A stretch of DNA of 64,000 nucleotides from Polaribacter sp. IC066 (lineage in GTDB: Bacteria > Bacteroidota > Bacteroidia > Flavobacteriales > Flavobacteriaceae), in contig NZ_VORR01000017.1 of NCBI RefSeq assembly GCF_007997085.1, positions 16,931 through 80,930 on the forward strand. Direction: 5' to 3'. Position numbers and translations under genes: made by a program. Position 1 is the stretch's first letter; each line of letters starts with the position of its first letter. Positions 17,712-26,736 of the stretch are shown piece by piece. The notes under the pieces are model-generated. The model worked only from the letters and a program-made list of their open reading frames with translations, had not been told where the DNA came from and did no database searches.

Positions 17712-18056
17712 ATTGTTTCTTATTTTTTTGTCACAAAAATTTAATCTCTTCACATAATTCTCTAAAGCTTGCCATCTTTTAGGAGTAATATTTTTTAATT
17801 ATTTAAGAACACCTTTCCTAATGACAAACTTTATGAACCATCAGTGTGTACTATGCTTAAAGAAAGACAAATCAAACGGCTTCCAATACAGTGGGTTATT
17901 CCGCAACAATATAGCTGTTTGTTGATCATTTTAACTTTTGTCGAGTACTTATAGGAAGACAATTTGTAAGGCGTTTGCATGCATGGGGCGCTTATAGCGA
18001 AACAAACGGAACGCTTTCCCACACACGCTAACACTATAGATCAAAAATTTCATCAA
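17712..18056. other. 345-bp intergenic region, atypical composition
   Basis: From about 17830 to 18045 the sequence is visibly richer in G and C than other spacers here (for example GCATGGGGCGCTTATAGCGA and CGCTTTCCCACACACGC). Two overlapping short frames (60 and 67 codons on opposite strands) cover it, but neither looks like a protein. It may be a remnant of mobile DNA or of a repeat. I cannot name it. Confidence 0.4.
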
Positions 18057-19385
18057 CTAATCTCTCCAAATTTTATTCGGAAAAACAACAACACTTTCAT
18101 GACCATTTTCGCCAACAGCAGCAACTCCAAAAAAGAAATTATCGATAACAATTCCGTCTAAAGTAAATTCGGTAGTTTCTACATATCTAGAATGATCCCA
18201 GGTGGGTGACGTGGTATCTCTCCAGTAAATTTTGTATCCTTTTGCGCCTTCAACTTTGTTCCACTTTAACCTTGCCGAAGCTTCAACGATACCGCCAATG
18301 GCAACCTCTTTTGGAGCTTCTGGAGCCCAAGCCAAACTTGCTAAATTAATAGCATTTACAGCCGTTAATTTTTTTGCATACGGAAAGTTTACATGCTCAA
18401 AAGTATCGCCATATTTAATTCCGTCTTCTACTCTAATATCTTGGTGTTGTTGCGTATAATTTTCATGCGCTTCCATAATTCTAATGCCTGCAAAGCCTAA
18501 ATCATTAAAAGGTCGGTGATGGCCGCCACGCCCAAATCTGTCTAATCTATAAATCATCATCGGATTCATTTCTGGCATATACGTTTTAGTCTGTTTATGA
18601 ATATATCTTGCTAGCTGTCTTGAAACGCCGTCTACCTCACCACCATAAAAACGTCTCATTTTACGCTCTGTTTCAGTTTCGTTTGCAGGTACAGGTTCAG
18701 AAAAAATTCTAAAAGCTCTGTTATCAATAACGCCATCTACGCCAGTAATATTTCCGATCATATCATTGTTTAAAATCCCGATAATTTCCCATTTATTATC
18801 TTGCGCATACTTTGCCAAACCTGCGCCACCAAAAAGTCCTTGCTCTTCACCAGACAAACCAACATAAATAATGCTGCTCTCAAATTTATACTTACTTAAA
18901 ACTCTTGCAGCTTCTATGGTTCCTGCCATTCCAGAGGCATTGTCATTTGCACCAGGCGCATCTGTGGTAAAATCCATTGTATCACTTGCGCGTGAATCTA
19001 TATCGCCACTCATTATAACATATCTGTTTGGGTATTTTGTACCTTTTTGAACGGCTACAACATTTACAACATAAGCATCATGAGGAACTCTTGTACTCAT
19101 TTCAGTGGTTACCAAATCTTTCTGATAAAACACATTGATACAATTAGCACACTCTTTAGAGATAGTTTCAAATTCAGATTTTATCCATCTTCTTGCAGCG
19201 CCAATTCCACGAGTATCAGAAATGGTATCAGAAAAGGTGTTTCTTGTGCCAAATTCTGTTAATGTTTTTACATCCGCTTTAATTCTATCTGCAGAAACAG
19301 CATCAATAATATCATAAATTTTAGCATCGGTTTGTGCGAATGCTATAGAGGTGATAAGAGTAATTAAGAGCGTTATTTTTTTCAT
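18057..19385 (-). CDS. Secreted M28-family metallopeptidase
   Basis: This 442-residue protein has a signal peptide (1-17, AFAQ), an N-terminal cap region, an M28 di-zinc aminopeptidase domain (about 85-350) and a C-terminal fibronectin type III domain (about 360-442, RLKWNKVEGAKGYKIYWRD). Expected metal ligands are seen in GANDNASG (D148), GEEQG (E180, E181) and NNDMIGN (D208). The first ligand motif, usually G-x-H-x-D, reads G-D-I-D (127-130), so the His is replaced by Asp128. I believe this variant occurs in other Bacteroidetes members, so the enzyme may still be active. It probably degrades peptides in the periplasm or outside the cell. It is a single gene, with no clear operon partner. 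Confidence 0.88.
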   Translation of the reverse strand: MKKITLLITLITSIAFAQTDAKIYDIIDAVSADRIKADVKTLTEFGTRNTFSDTISDTRGIGAARRWIKSEFETISKECANCINVFYQKDLVTTEMSTRVPHDAYVVNVVAVQKGTKYPNRYVIMSGDIDSRASDTMDFTTDAPGANDNASGMAGTIEAARVLSKYKFESSIIYVGLSGEEQGLFGGAGLAKYAQDNKWEIIGILNNDMIGNITGVDGVIDNRAFRIFSEPVPANETETERKMRRFYGGEVDGVSRQLARYIHKQTKTYMPEMNPMMIYRLDRFGRGGHHRPFNDLGFAGIRIMEAHENYTQQHQDIRVEDGIKYGDTFEHVNFPYAKKLTAVNAINLASLAWAPEAPKEVAIGGIVEASARLKWNKVEGAKGYKIYWRDTTSPTWDHSRYVETTEFTLDGIVIDNFFFGVAAVGENGHESVVVFPNKIWRD

Positions 19386-19484
19386 TGTGAGGTTTTAAAA
19401 TGAGGTCTTATAAGTTGTTATTTTTATTTTTCATTTCTATAAGAAATAAGTGCCTAAAGGTACTGTTCTTTTTAAAAACAAAAA

Positions 19485-19516
19485 AAAACCACTTCACATA
19501 AAATGAAATGGTTTTT
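19485..19516 (-). terminator. Terminator downstream of broken gene / 19903 gene
   Basis: AAAACCACTTCA (19485-19496) and TGAAATGGTTTT (19504-19515) pair with one mismatch. Read leftward, the stem runs into a long T tract (the A run 19480-19488 on the plus strand). It would stop leftward transcription before the M28 gene. Confidence 0.7.
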
Positions 19517-19533
19517 AGAGCTTTGAATGTTTT

Positions 19534-19755
19534 TTATTCTTGATCTCGTTTTTTTGTTAAAATGAAGCCTACTAATAACCCAACAACAGCCATAAAGAAA
19601 ATAGTTGCAAGATAAATAGCATCGCTTTTTAAGCTAGTATAAGTTTCTAAACTAAGTGTTAAAAAGACTCCTAAACCTACGCCTATTCGTAAAACTAATA
19701 GATTTAAAATGAATACTTTTTAAATAGTAGCTGCGTTTTTTGATTGTCCTTTCAT
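19534..19755 (-). pseudogene. Small two-helix membrane protein with in-frame stop
   Basis: The leftward frame begins MKGQSKNAATI, meets TAA (19720-19722), and continues in the same frame for about 60 codons to TAA at 19534-19536. The downstream part has two hydrophobic helices (FILNLLVLRIGVGLGVFLTL and IYLATIFFMAVVGLLVGFIL) and a basic tail KKRDQE, a typical small membrane protein. No ATG lies between the stop and the first helix. So this is either a nonsense pseudogene, a gene using a non-ATG start, or a sequence error. I do not recognise the family. Confidence 0.5.
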
Positions 19756-19902
19756 AAAAACACTGGCATCTGCTTCTTTTGCTATCAAAGCCAAACGTTT
19801 TTTATCTCTACAATACGCTTTTCGCCGTCTTACTTTTTGGTTTTATGTTGATGGTTTAGGTTTTTTTCTTGAAAAATTATCTATTGAAACGATTTGGGTA
19901 AT

Positions 19903-21078
19903 TTACAAAAAAGTGACACTCGCAATTTTTCCATTTTTCATGGTATATATCGCCACCGCTTTTCGAGTTTTACCGTTTGCGGTAACTAATTCATGATCGA
20001 TTACTTGATCTTTATGCACAATTCTTTTGATGAGTTCACAATGCAAATCGGGTGTGTTTTCAAAATAACTTTCATATCGATTTCTCATATTTTCTATGCC
20101 TTCGTACTCTAATGTATTCGGAAAACGATATACTTGAACCTCTTTTGCATAGGGTTTTAAAAAAGCATCGATATCTCTTTTATTGTAACCGTCTAATTGT
20201 TCTTGCGCTAAATATTCTGGAGAAGCTTCTGCAACAAGCATTAATTTTGTGCCGTCAGAATTTACTGCAATTCTAGAAATATTATTGAGGTTGTCATCTA
20301 TAGAACTAAAAAATAAACTTGGAGACATGTCTTTTTTAGGATCAAATTTATAGATTGTGTTTCCTCTGGAAATCAATAAAAGTCCATTTGGTAGCCACGT
20401 TACATCTTCTTGTAATTTTAGTGATGCGATTGTTTTTATTTCTTTTGTTACCGGGTTTAGTGATTTTAGTAGCCAAGATTCCTTATTTTCTTTGCTAATA
20501 AAACTCATTAAATTGGTATTCGGAATTCTATGCACAGAGCGCCCAACATTTTTTGCAACGGAAATGGTTGTTTTCTTTTTTAAATCACAAATGAGCAGTT
20601 CTAAAGAACCGTTTATGATAGCAACAGCAATTATGGTCTTTTTATCAAACCAATTGGGGTACGCAATCTTTACATCAGGAATAAGTTCTTTATTTTTTTG
20701 AGTTTTAAAATTATATTGATAAAAGCGCTGCAATCCATCCTTGTCTAAACGAACTGCAGAAATATCGTTTGATTTAGGGATTCTTTGTGGTGAGTATTCA
20801 CTGCCGTTTTTAGTATCAGAAATAAAACGTTTGGTATTATGTTCTAGATTATAAATCACAATGTCCGTTTCTTTATCTCTAGTCGATGCAAAAATCACGT
20901 GATTATCATCATAAAAATAAGGCTGATTGTCATAAGCTGCATTATTAGAAATGTTTTTTCCATTTTTTAAATCGTATCCTTTTTCGGTTTTGATGATGTC
21001 AAAAATATGCACTTCTGTATTTGTTTGGCAAAAAATAGTCGTGGCAATAAATAGGGTGAGAAAGGTTAGTTTTTTCAT
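19903..21078 (-). CDS. Exported beta-propeller plus SnoaL-like fusion
   Basis: This 391-residue protein has a signal peptide (1-18, IFCQ). Residues 30-280 form a TolB/WD40-like beta-propeller; typical blades are NQPYFYDDNHVIFASTRDKETDIVIYNL and EYSPQRIPKSNDISAVR. Residues about 285-391 form a SnoaL/NTF2-like domain (LAQEQLDGYNKRDIDAFLKPY, then EYEGIENMRNRYESYFENTP, ending YTMKNGKIASVTFL). The propeller probably binds a ligand or protein, and the SnoaL cone binds a small molecule. No catalytic residues are clear. The fusion is uncommon in my experience. The function is unknown; the likely location is the periplasm. Confidence 0.75.
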   Translation of the reverse strand: MKKLTFLTLFIATTIFCQTNTEVHIFDIIKTEKGYDLKNGKNISNNAAYDNQPYFYDDNHVIFASTRDKETDIVIYNLEHNTKRFISDTKNGSEYSPQRIPKSNDISAVRLDKDGLQRFYQYNFKTQKNKELIPDVKIAYPNWFDKKTIIAVAIINGSLELLICDLKKKTTISVAKNVGRSVHRIPNTNLMSFISKENKESWLLKSLNPVTKEIKTIASLKLQEDVTWLPNGLLLISRGNTIYKFDPKKDMSPSLFFSSIDDNLNNISRIAVNSDGTKLMLVAEASPEYLAQEQLDGYNKRDIDAFLKPYAKEVQVYRFPNTLEYEGIENMRNRYESYFENTPDLHCELIKRIVHKDQVIDHELVTANGKTRKAVAIYTMKNGKIASVTFL

Positions 21079-21117
21079 GAAATATATTTGTCGATGTTGC
21101 TTAAAATAAGGTGCTAT

Positions 21118-22926
21118 TTATTTACTAGTTTCAATCCACTTCTCAATTTTATTTTCCAACAAAGCCAACGGAATACACCCTGTTTCTAATACTTCGTTAT
21201 GAAATTCTCTAATATCAAACTGATTTCCTAGAGCAGCTTTTGCTTTAGCACGCAATTCTCTAATTTTTAATTGGCCTATTTTATAAGACAAGGCTTGTCC
21301 AGGATTTGCCATGTAGCGCTCTATTTCAGAAATAATTCCATCTCCAGATTCTGCTTCGTTATCTAAAGAATATTGAATTGCTTTTTCTCTAGACCAACCT
21401 TTTGCATGGATTCCTGTATCTACCACTAATCGAATAGCTCTATGCATTTCCATGCCTAACATTCCGAAATATTGATAAGGATCTGTATACAGTCCTAATT
21501 CTTTTCCTAAATTTTCTGTATATAATGCCCAGCCTTCGCCATACGCACTATACCAAAGTGTTTTTCTGAAATCTGGTAAATTGTTGTTTTCTTGTGTTAA
21601 TGAAATTTGATAATGATGCCCCGGAATTGCTTCATGCAAAAATAAGGCTTCATCTTGAAAACCATTATAGGTGGTAGCATCTGGAATCGGAACATAAAAA
21701 ACACCCGGTCTGCTGCCGTCTAAAGAGCCAGGATTATATTCTGCACTTGATGAAGCTTCTCTAAATTTTTCAGTCTGCTTTACAATAAAAGGTGTTTTGG
21801 GTTTGTTGCCAAACAGTTTTTCTAATTGCGGTTTCATTTTTTCATGAATCGCATTAAAATTATCTAAAACTTCTGAGGCATCTTTATATGGCATTAGTTG
21901 CTTGTTATTTCTAACATCATAAAAAAAATCTTTTAAAGTACCTTTAAAGCCAACTTCTTGCTTTATTTTTTCCATTTCAGATAAAATTCTTGCCACTTCG
22001 CTTAAACCGAGTGTGTGAATTTCATCTGCAGTCATATTCGTAGTTGTGTAATTTTTTATGGCATGTTTGTAATACGCTTCACCATTGGGAATGTCAGAAA
22101 TACCGCTACTTTCTCTTCCTGCAGAAAGATATTCTGATTTTAAAAATAAAGACAACGATTTAAATGAAGGGATTAATTGATCATTTAAAATTGCCGTGTA
22201 TTTTTTAGTGAACTCTTGCTTTTCTTCTGAAGTAAAATTTTTTGGTAATTTTTTGATAGGTGCATAAAATAAATTATTAGAAACATCTACAATGCCTTCT
22301 GAATCTTTGGTTACTTCGGTTAAACTTTCAAATTGCGGAATTATTTTCTGAATTAACGATTTTGGCAAAACATAGCCTTCAGCAATACCTTGTTTCATGT
22401 TACTTTCTGCAGAAGTTAACCAAATAGTATAGCCATCAAGCCTTTTTAACCAATCATTATAATCTTTAACGGTTGTAAAAGGTTGTGCACTGCTGCCACT
22501 TGCTAATTGTCCCATGGTTAAATTAACCGTCCACATTTGGTTGATAGGAAATAAAACATCGTTTTTAAAATTGCTTTGGGCAAGTGCCATTTCGCAGTCC
22601 CAATCTAAAACAGCTTTACTCATCTGTTCGCTTACATTTAATGTTTCATCCTTAAAATCTTTAAGTTTAGCCTTATAATCGGTATAAAAATCTTTTGTTT
22701 TTTGTTGATATTCGGTCGATAAAAAGTTTGGAAATATATCATTATATCGGTAGTCACCAGCAAAGGTAGCATTTAAAGGGTTTAGCTTTAGTTTACCTTC
22801 GTTGTAATCGGTAAGAAAGTTGCTAAAACTTAAATTTTTATTTGTGGGGATTGCTTCTTTTTTTTGTTGATTACAAGAAGTAAAAAGAATAAAAACGATT
22901 GAAAGAGTAAGACCTGTTTTTTTCAT
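21118..22926 (-). CDS. DUF885 family lipoprotein (putative metallopeptidase)
   Basis: The start is placed at the ATG of MKKTGLTLSIVFILFTSC. The frame is open 60 bp further upstream, but only this start gives a proper lipoprotein signal with lipobox FTSC (Cys18). The protein has 602 residues. DUF885 is shown by NGEAYYKHAIKNYTTT, GSLDGSRPGVFYVP and the HExxxxH-type metal motif in LFLHEAIPGHHYQ, with a Glu downstream in SAYGEGWALY. DUF885 proteins are thought to be zinc peptidases or hydrolases; few have been characterised. It is probably anchored in the envelope. It lies downstream of the SDR gene with a stem-loop between them. Confidence 0.86.
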   Translation of the reverse strand: MKKTGLTLSIVFILFTSCNQQKKEAIPTNKNLSFSNFLTDYNEGKLKLNPLNATFAGDYRYNDIFPNFLSTEYQQKTKDFYTDYKAKLKDFKDETLNVSEQMSKAVLDWDCEMALAQSNFKNDVLFPINQMWTVNLTMGQLASGSSAQPFTTVKDYNDWLKRLDGYTIWLTSAESNMKQGIAEGYVLPKSLIQKIIPQFESLTEVTKDSEGIVDVSNNLFYAPIKKLPKNFTSEEKQEFTKKYTAILNDQLIPSFKSLSLFLKSEYLSAGRESSGISDIPNGEAYYKHAIKNYTTTNMTADEIHTLGLSEVARILSEMEKIKQEVGFKGTLKDFFYDVRNNKQLMPYKDASEVLDNFNAIHEKMKPQLEKLFGNKPKTPFIVKQTEKFREASSSAEYNPGSLDGSRPGVFYVPIPDATTYNGFQDEALFLHEAIPGHHYQISLTQENNNLPDFRKTLWYSAYGEGWALYTENLGKELGLYTDPYQYFGMLGMEMHRAIRLVVDTGIHAKGWSREKAIQYSLDNEAESGDGIISEIERYMANPGQALSYKIGQLKIRELRAKAKAALGNQFDIREFHNEVLETGCIPLALLENKIEKWIETSK

Positions 22927-22963
22927 GAGCGTAGGTTTGATTTTATCAAAGATACTAAAATAA

Positions 22964-22995
22964 ACAAACCTCTTTATAATAGCCAAGAGGTTTGT
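22964..22995 (-). terminator. Stem-loop between SDR and DUF885 genes
   Basis: Perfect 11-bp arms ACAAACCTCTT (22964-22974) and AAGAGGTTTGT (22985-22995). Leftward it continues TTATTTTAG, a weak T tract, so termination of the SDR transcript is probable but may be incomplete. Confidence 0.65.
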
Positions 22996-23020
22996 TGTTA
23001 GGCTTTTAAAATAGGTATAC

Positions 23021-23803
23021 TTATTTTTTAGGTTCTTGCATTTTTCTTATTTGAGAAAGTAATATTTTCTTTGGTGCGAATGGAATTGCTTTTAGTCTCA
23101 TTTTCTGTGCAAAGGATACACCTGAAATTATTTCTAAATCTCCATTTATCATGGCTTTGTAACCATCATTGGCAACATCAGAAGCTTTTGCGGCATCTTT
23201 AAATAAAGCTGTTTTATCCATTCCCGATATTTTGCCAAAATCGGTTTCTGTAGCACCGGGCATCAAGTTAGTTACGGTAACGTTAGTGTCATGTAATTCT
23301 TCTGCAATTGCGTTGCTAAAAGAAGTCACATACGCCTTTGTTGCAAAGTAAACCGCTTGCATTGGTCCTGCCATTAAACTTGCCGTAGAAGAAACGTTTA
23401 GAATTTTACCGCTATTTTTTTCGACAAAATCTGGTAAAAATATACGCGTTAAAGCTGTTAAAGCAACAATATTGACTTGAATCATTGATAAATGTTGATG
23501 CCAATCTCTTTCATGAAATTTCCCAATACCACCAAAACCAGCATTGTTTATTAAATAATCGATTTCTATATTACTAAACTTTACAAAATCATATATTTCT
23601 TGCGCTGCATTTGGCGCTGTCAAATCTCTTTCTATCACACTCACGTGAATAGAATATTTTTTTTCTAACTTTTCTTTTAATTTTAAAAGCTTGTCTTTGC
23701 TTCTTGCAATAATTACCAAATCGCCTCCTTTTTTAGCGTGTATTTTGGCAAATTCCTTTCCTAAACCGCTACTTGCTCCCGTAATTAATGCTGTTTTTTT
23801 CAT
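23021..23803 (-). CDS. Short-chain dehydrogenase/reductase (SDR)
   Basis: This 260-residue cytoplasmic oxidoreductase has the classical SDR layout: GASSGLG (8-14) for NAD(P), NNAGFGG for the coenzyme fold, catalytic Ser in NVSSTAS, and YxxxK in YFATKAYV. A basic ARSK after the second strand suggests NADP preference. The C-terminal extension (KAMINGDLEIISGVSFAQKMRLKAIPFAPKK) matches the DltE/YqjQ-type subgroup. The substrate cannot be told. It is a single gene, followed by a stem-loop. Confidence 0.88.
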   Translation of the reverse strand: MKKTALITGASSGLGKEFAKIHAKKGGDLVIIARSKDKLLKLKEKLEKKYSIHVSVIERDLTAPNAAQEIYDFVKFSNIEIDYLINNAGFGGIGKFHERDWHQHLSMIQVNIVALTALTRIFLPDFVEKNSGKILNVSSTASLMAGPMQAVYFATKAYVTSFSNAIAEELHDTNVTVTNLMPGATETDFGKISGMDKTALFKDAAKASDVANDGYKAMINGDLEIISGVSFAQKMRLKAIPFAPKKILLSQIRKMQEPKK

Positions 23804-24732
23804 TTTGTAGGTTTTATTATTTTTTTTTACAAAAGTATCTGATTTTTATGGTTTTTGTGAATTTTTATTGCAGAAGTATTTACCTTTTTAAAACGTTAAA
23901 CACAAAACATGGTTAGGATTTGAATAGGTATCTTAAATTTTAAAATTGAACTCCCCAACTTTTGTAAACGCCTTTTTCTTTTAGGGTGAAATCGCTTTTT
24001 GGTTTTCGATCTAAATTGCAAACCAATTTCCTTACTGGTTATTTTGTTGGTTATTAGTGATTTATAAATTCAGGCTTTGGTGTAATAAGGTGCGCTAGCT
24101 TTTTAGTAAGAATCAATTTACTGTGTACTAGATTCTTCTAATTAAAATAAAATTCGAGCATTTTAAAATACTATAATTTTTATAAAATAGAGAGGTGTTT
24201 AATGTATGTATAGGTAATACTATTAGATTAAAAAGTATTCCTTTTATATATGAGTGTTAAGCAATTATAAGGGTGTTTTAATGCGTAAAAGGTGTTTTTT
24301 GTCATAGAATGAGGTGTTTTACTGCTAATAAAACCTTGTATTACTGCTATAATTATTAAAACAATAGTATTCAAACAATTTAAATTCATAAAATTTTAGT
24401 AAAAATTCACAGCACCCCATAATTTTAGGGGGTATGTTTTATAATTATAGTAAAAATAAAGAAAGTAATACTATTAATTAGGGGTATATTACTTTTAATG
24501 TATAAATTTGAATAATTATTTAAAATGAACAGTGAAATCAGAATAATATTTACACCATAATTATTATGTTCAAAATAAGTAAAATTTTAAAAGGAAACTT
24601 AAAGATACGCTCTCCAGTAATGTGTAATAATACCTTTAATCGCATTGGCAATTTATCAATATGTTCTAATCATTGCTAATCGTATCATTAAATAACAGAG
24701 CTAAAAAATAATAATTCTTCAAATTAAATAGT
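23804..24732. other. 929-bp intergenic region
   Basis: Apart from the GNAT gene remnant (23888-24022) I see no gene. Around 24410-24430 an ACCCC...GGGGGT imperfect palindrome lies in very AT-rich DNA, about 300 bp ahead of the outer-membrane protein gene. The rest is AT-rich with no RNA-like structure that I can recognise. Confidence 0.5.
23888..24022 (-). pseudogene. C-terminal remnant of a GNAT acetyltransferase
   Basis: Read leftward, one frame gives ENQKAIS, P, stop, KKKAFTKVGEFNFKI, stop, DTYSNPNHVLCLTF, stop. This matches the end of the intact GNAT protein at 25717-26232 (ENQKAISFYKKMGF, KVGDYDFKI, NPNHILYLEF) at the same spacing. Internal stops lie at 23933-23935, 23981-23983 and 24011-24013. 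It is therefore a decayed, truncated paralogue about 1.7 kb from its living relative. Confidence 0.85.
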
Positions 24733-25476
24733 ATGTATTTAAAAAAACTTTTAATTAGTATTACATTATCAATGGTTGTATCCGTTTCTTCCTTCAACGC
24801 ACAAACTAATGACGATAAGGTAAGTTTTGGACTAAGTCTTAATCAAGATGCTTTCTTCGGATTTAATCCCATGATGACGGCCTCTTATTCTTTTACAGAT
24901 ACAGACGCACTTACTTTTTACGGTATTCAATGGGGTGCAGGTAGCGCTCCTGCTGCTTGGGGTCAATGGACTGAATTTGGTATCGGATATAATAAAACAA
25001 TTGGAAATTTTGACATTAATCCACAATTAGGTTTTACAATGGGTAGTTTACTTTCTAGTGGAGCTCAAGGTAGAGGTGTTGTTGGAGATGGAATAGTGCC
25101 TAATTTAACTGTGAATTATGGTTCAGATAAGTGGGAAGGTCAATTATACGCTGGGTATTATGGTACTTTAGCTGATGAAACGGTTGCAGGGCAATCTACA
25201 AATAATTATGTGCATTACTGGGCTAATTTAGGCTATAGAGTATCTCCATATTTCTCAGTAGGAGCTCATTTAGAAGAGTTGTATTTGTCTGGTGGAGGGA
25301 CAAATGGCGGTGGTTCTTTAGAAAGGGCTGATGGTTATTTATGGGCTGGTCCTTATATTCAGTTTAAAAAGAATAGTACAGGTTTACGTTTTTCTTTTGG
25401 TGCAAATCTTGCTGAAGAAGTTGATAGATTTTCAAACAACGATTTTTACAGATTAACCTTTTTTATTGGTCTTTAA
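24733..25476 (+). CDS. Outer-membrane beta-barrel protein, DUF6733-like
   Basis: This 247-residue protein has a signal peptide (1-23, FNAQ). The mature protein is Gly-, Tyr- and Trp-rich with alternating hydrophobic strands (VSFGLSLNQDAFFGFNPMMTASYSF, EGQLYAGYYGTL, NNYVHYWANLGYRVSPYFSVGAHLEELYLSGGG) and ends FYRLTFFIGL. This pattern fits a small 8- to 10-stranded outer-membrane barrel. The DUF6733 label is from memory and uncertain. It is a single gene with a strong terminator 100 bp downstream, and its long AT-rich 5' region could carry regulation. Confidence 0.7.
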   Translation: MYLKKLLISITLSMVVSVSSFNAQTNDDKVSFGLSLNQDAFFGFNPMMTASYSFTDTDALTFYGIQWGAGSAPAAWGQWTEFGIGYNKTIGNFDINPQLGFTMGSLLSSGAQGRGVVGDGIVPNLTVNYGSDKWEGQLYAGYYGTLADETVAGQSTNNYVHYWANLGYRVSPYFSVGAHLEELYLSGGGTNGGGSLERADGYLWAGPYIQFKKNSTGLRFSFGANLAEEVDRFSNNDFYRLTFFIGL

Positions 25477-25576
25477 CAGGAGCATGATTAAGTACTATTA
25501 AATTAGTAGGAGTAACTTTTTTAGTCCGTTTTTACCGAAATAAAAACTGACTATAATTTTATTCAATTAAAAAGTA

Positions 25577-25611
25577 CACCGTAAGCAATCAAGTTTACGG
25601 TGCTCTTTTTT
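25577..25611 (+). terminator. Terminator after outer-membrane protein gene
   Basis: CACCGTAA (25577-25584) pairs with TTACGGTG (25595-25602), 10-nt loop, followed after CTC by six T residues (25606-25611). Confidence 0.8.
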
Positions 25612-25716
25612 AGCGAACATTTTAGGTTTAAATAACGGTATTTACTTTTTAAAAATTTATGAAAAAATGAATAAAAGAGTCCTAAATTACCGTTTACGCT
25701 TTTTATTTATCTACTG

Positions 25717-26232
25717 CTAAAATTCTAAATACAAAATATGATTAGGATTCTTATGTCTTTCGGAAATTTTAAAATCGTAATCGCCAACTTTTAAAAAACC
25801 CATTTTTTTATAAAATGAAATTGCTTTTTGGTTCTCTACCCAAACAGCAAGCCATATGCCAGATTGTTGATGTTCTTTGCAAAGATGCAGATTAAAATCA
25901 AATAATTTTTTTCCTAAACCAGAACCATAAAAACGCTCTAGTAGGTACAATCTACTCATATATGCAGTGTTTTTAGCAGGTATATTTTCATTAAAATGAT
26001 TAAAAACTATTTTAGAGTATCCCGCAATTTGATCATTTGAATACAGCAGATAATAGCAGTTATTAATATCAGATAATTCAGTGATAAAATTTTCTGTATT
26101 AAAATTTTGAGTTACATAATTATCGATGTCTATTTTTGGCGCAGAATGACCATGAGCGGGTAAAAATGTATCAACACTTAATTTAGATAAAAGTTGAGCG
26201 TCTTTAATTGTAGCTCTTAAAATTTTAAACAT
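25717..26232 (-). CDS. GNAT-family N-acetyltransferase
   Basis: This 171-residue cytoplasmic enzyme has the GNAT fold. Strands 2-3 lie in YYLLYSNDQIAGYSKIVF. The acetyl-CoA loop is YGSGLGKKLFDFNL (about 110-123), preceded by MSRLYLLERF. Motif B is IWLAVWVENQKAISFYKKMGFLKVG (about 133-157). It transfers an acetyl group from acetyl-CoA to an amine. It resembles the IAA/diamine-type group of spermidine acetyltransferase-like proteins, but the acceptor is unknown. A truncated dead paralogue lies at 23888-24022. Confidence 0.88.
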   Translation of the reverse strand: MFKILRATIKDAQLLSKLSVDTFLPAHGHSAPKIDIDNYVTQNFNTENFITELSDINNCYYLLYSNDQIAGYSKIVFNHFNENIPAKNTAYMSRLYLLERFYGSGLGKKLFDFNLHLCKEHQQSGIWLAVWVENQKAISFYKKMGFLKVGDYDFKISERHKNPNHILYLEF

Positions 26233-26736
26233 GTTTTAAAAAGTATATCATTAGTACTATGCTGTTTTTGAAATATTACCTTAATTGATGTCTTTGATGT
26301 TAAAAATTGTGATGCGTCAATACAATTCTTTACAAAATTTTTTGGTAAAAAAAAATCAGTAATTATGCAGTTAAGGTGGTGTTTTGTAGTTAATTATAAT
26401 TATCTGTAAAACGATGCCGTTAACTTTTTATAAATTACTTTATTTAGGGTCATATTTTAAAATATGGTTCAAAGTTATTCTTTTTTTACGGAGCAGAAAT
26501 TACTTTTTACAATCTATTTTTATATCAAAAAAAAAATAGAGAAAAACACAAAATGCTTGTCTGCTTTTTTCGTCAATTTTGAAAGTAAAGGCTCATTATA
26601 TTTCTGATATTAAAAAGAACTCTTTATTTTTGTTTTTTAGGAACATCATCTTAATCATCCAAGTTTTTTATTTTAAAAATCGACAAAAATAACTAGCTTT
26701 GTTGCTAAACATTCACGAAAAATTAAAACAAAAAAA
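26233..26736. other. 504-bp intergenic region between divergent genes
   Basis: This is AT-rich DNA between the GNAT gene and the DUF6263-like gene. A -7 box for the rightward gene lies at 26694-26701. I see no gene, RNA or repeat. Confidence 0.5.
26694..26701 (+). promoter_or_regulatory. -7 box for DUF6263-like gene
   Basis: TAGCTTTG matches TAnnTTTG exactly and lies 35 bp before the ATG. No clean TTTG is seen at the -33 position. Confidence 0.5.

Larger units (their letters stand above)
19386..19902. other. 517-bp intergenic region with terminator and broken small gene
   Basis: It contains a terminator-like stem (19485-19516) and a leftward small membrane-protein frame with an in-frame stop (19534-19755). 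Upstream of that frame, codons remain open back to about 19845, including RRRKAYCRDKKRLALIAKEA, which may be part of the same decayed gene. Confidence 0.55.

Noticed and set aside
17831..18034. 67-codon leftward frame in the G+C-richer block
   Set aside because: Cys-rich random-looking sequence, overlapped by an equally poor frame on the other strand.
22927..22986. N-terminal extension of the DUF885 protein
   Set aside because: It would bury the lipoprotein signal that begins at the internal ATG.
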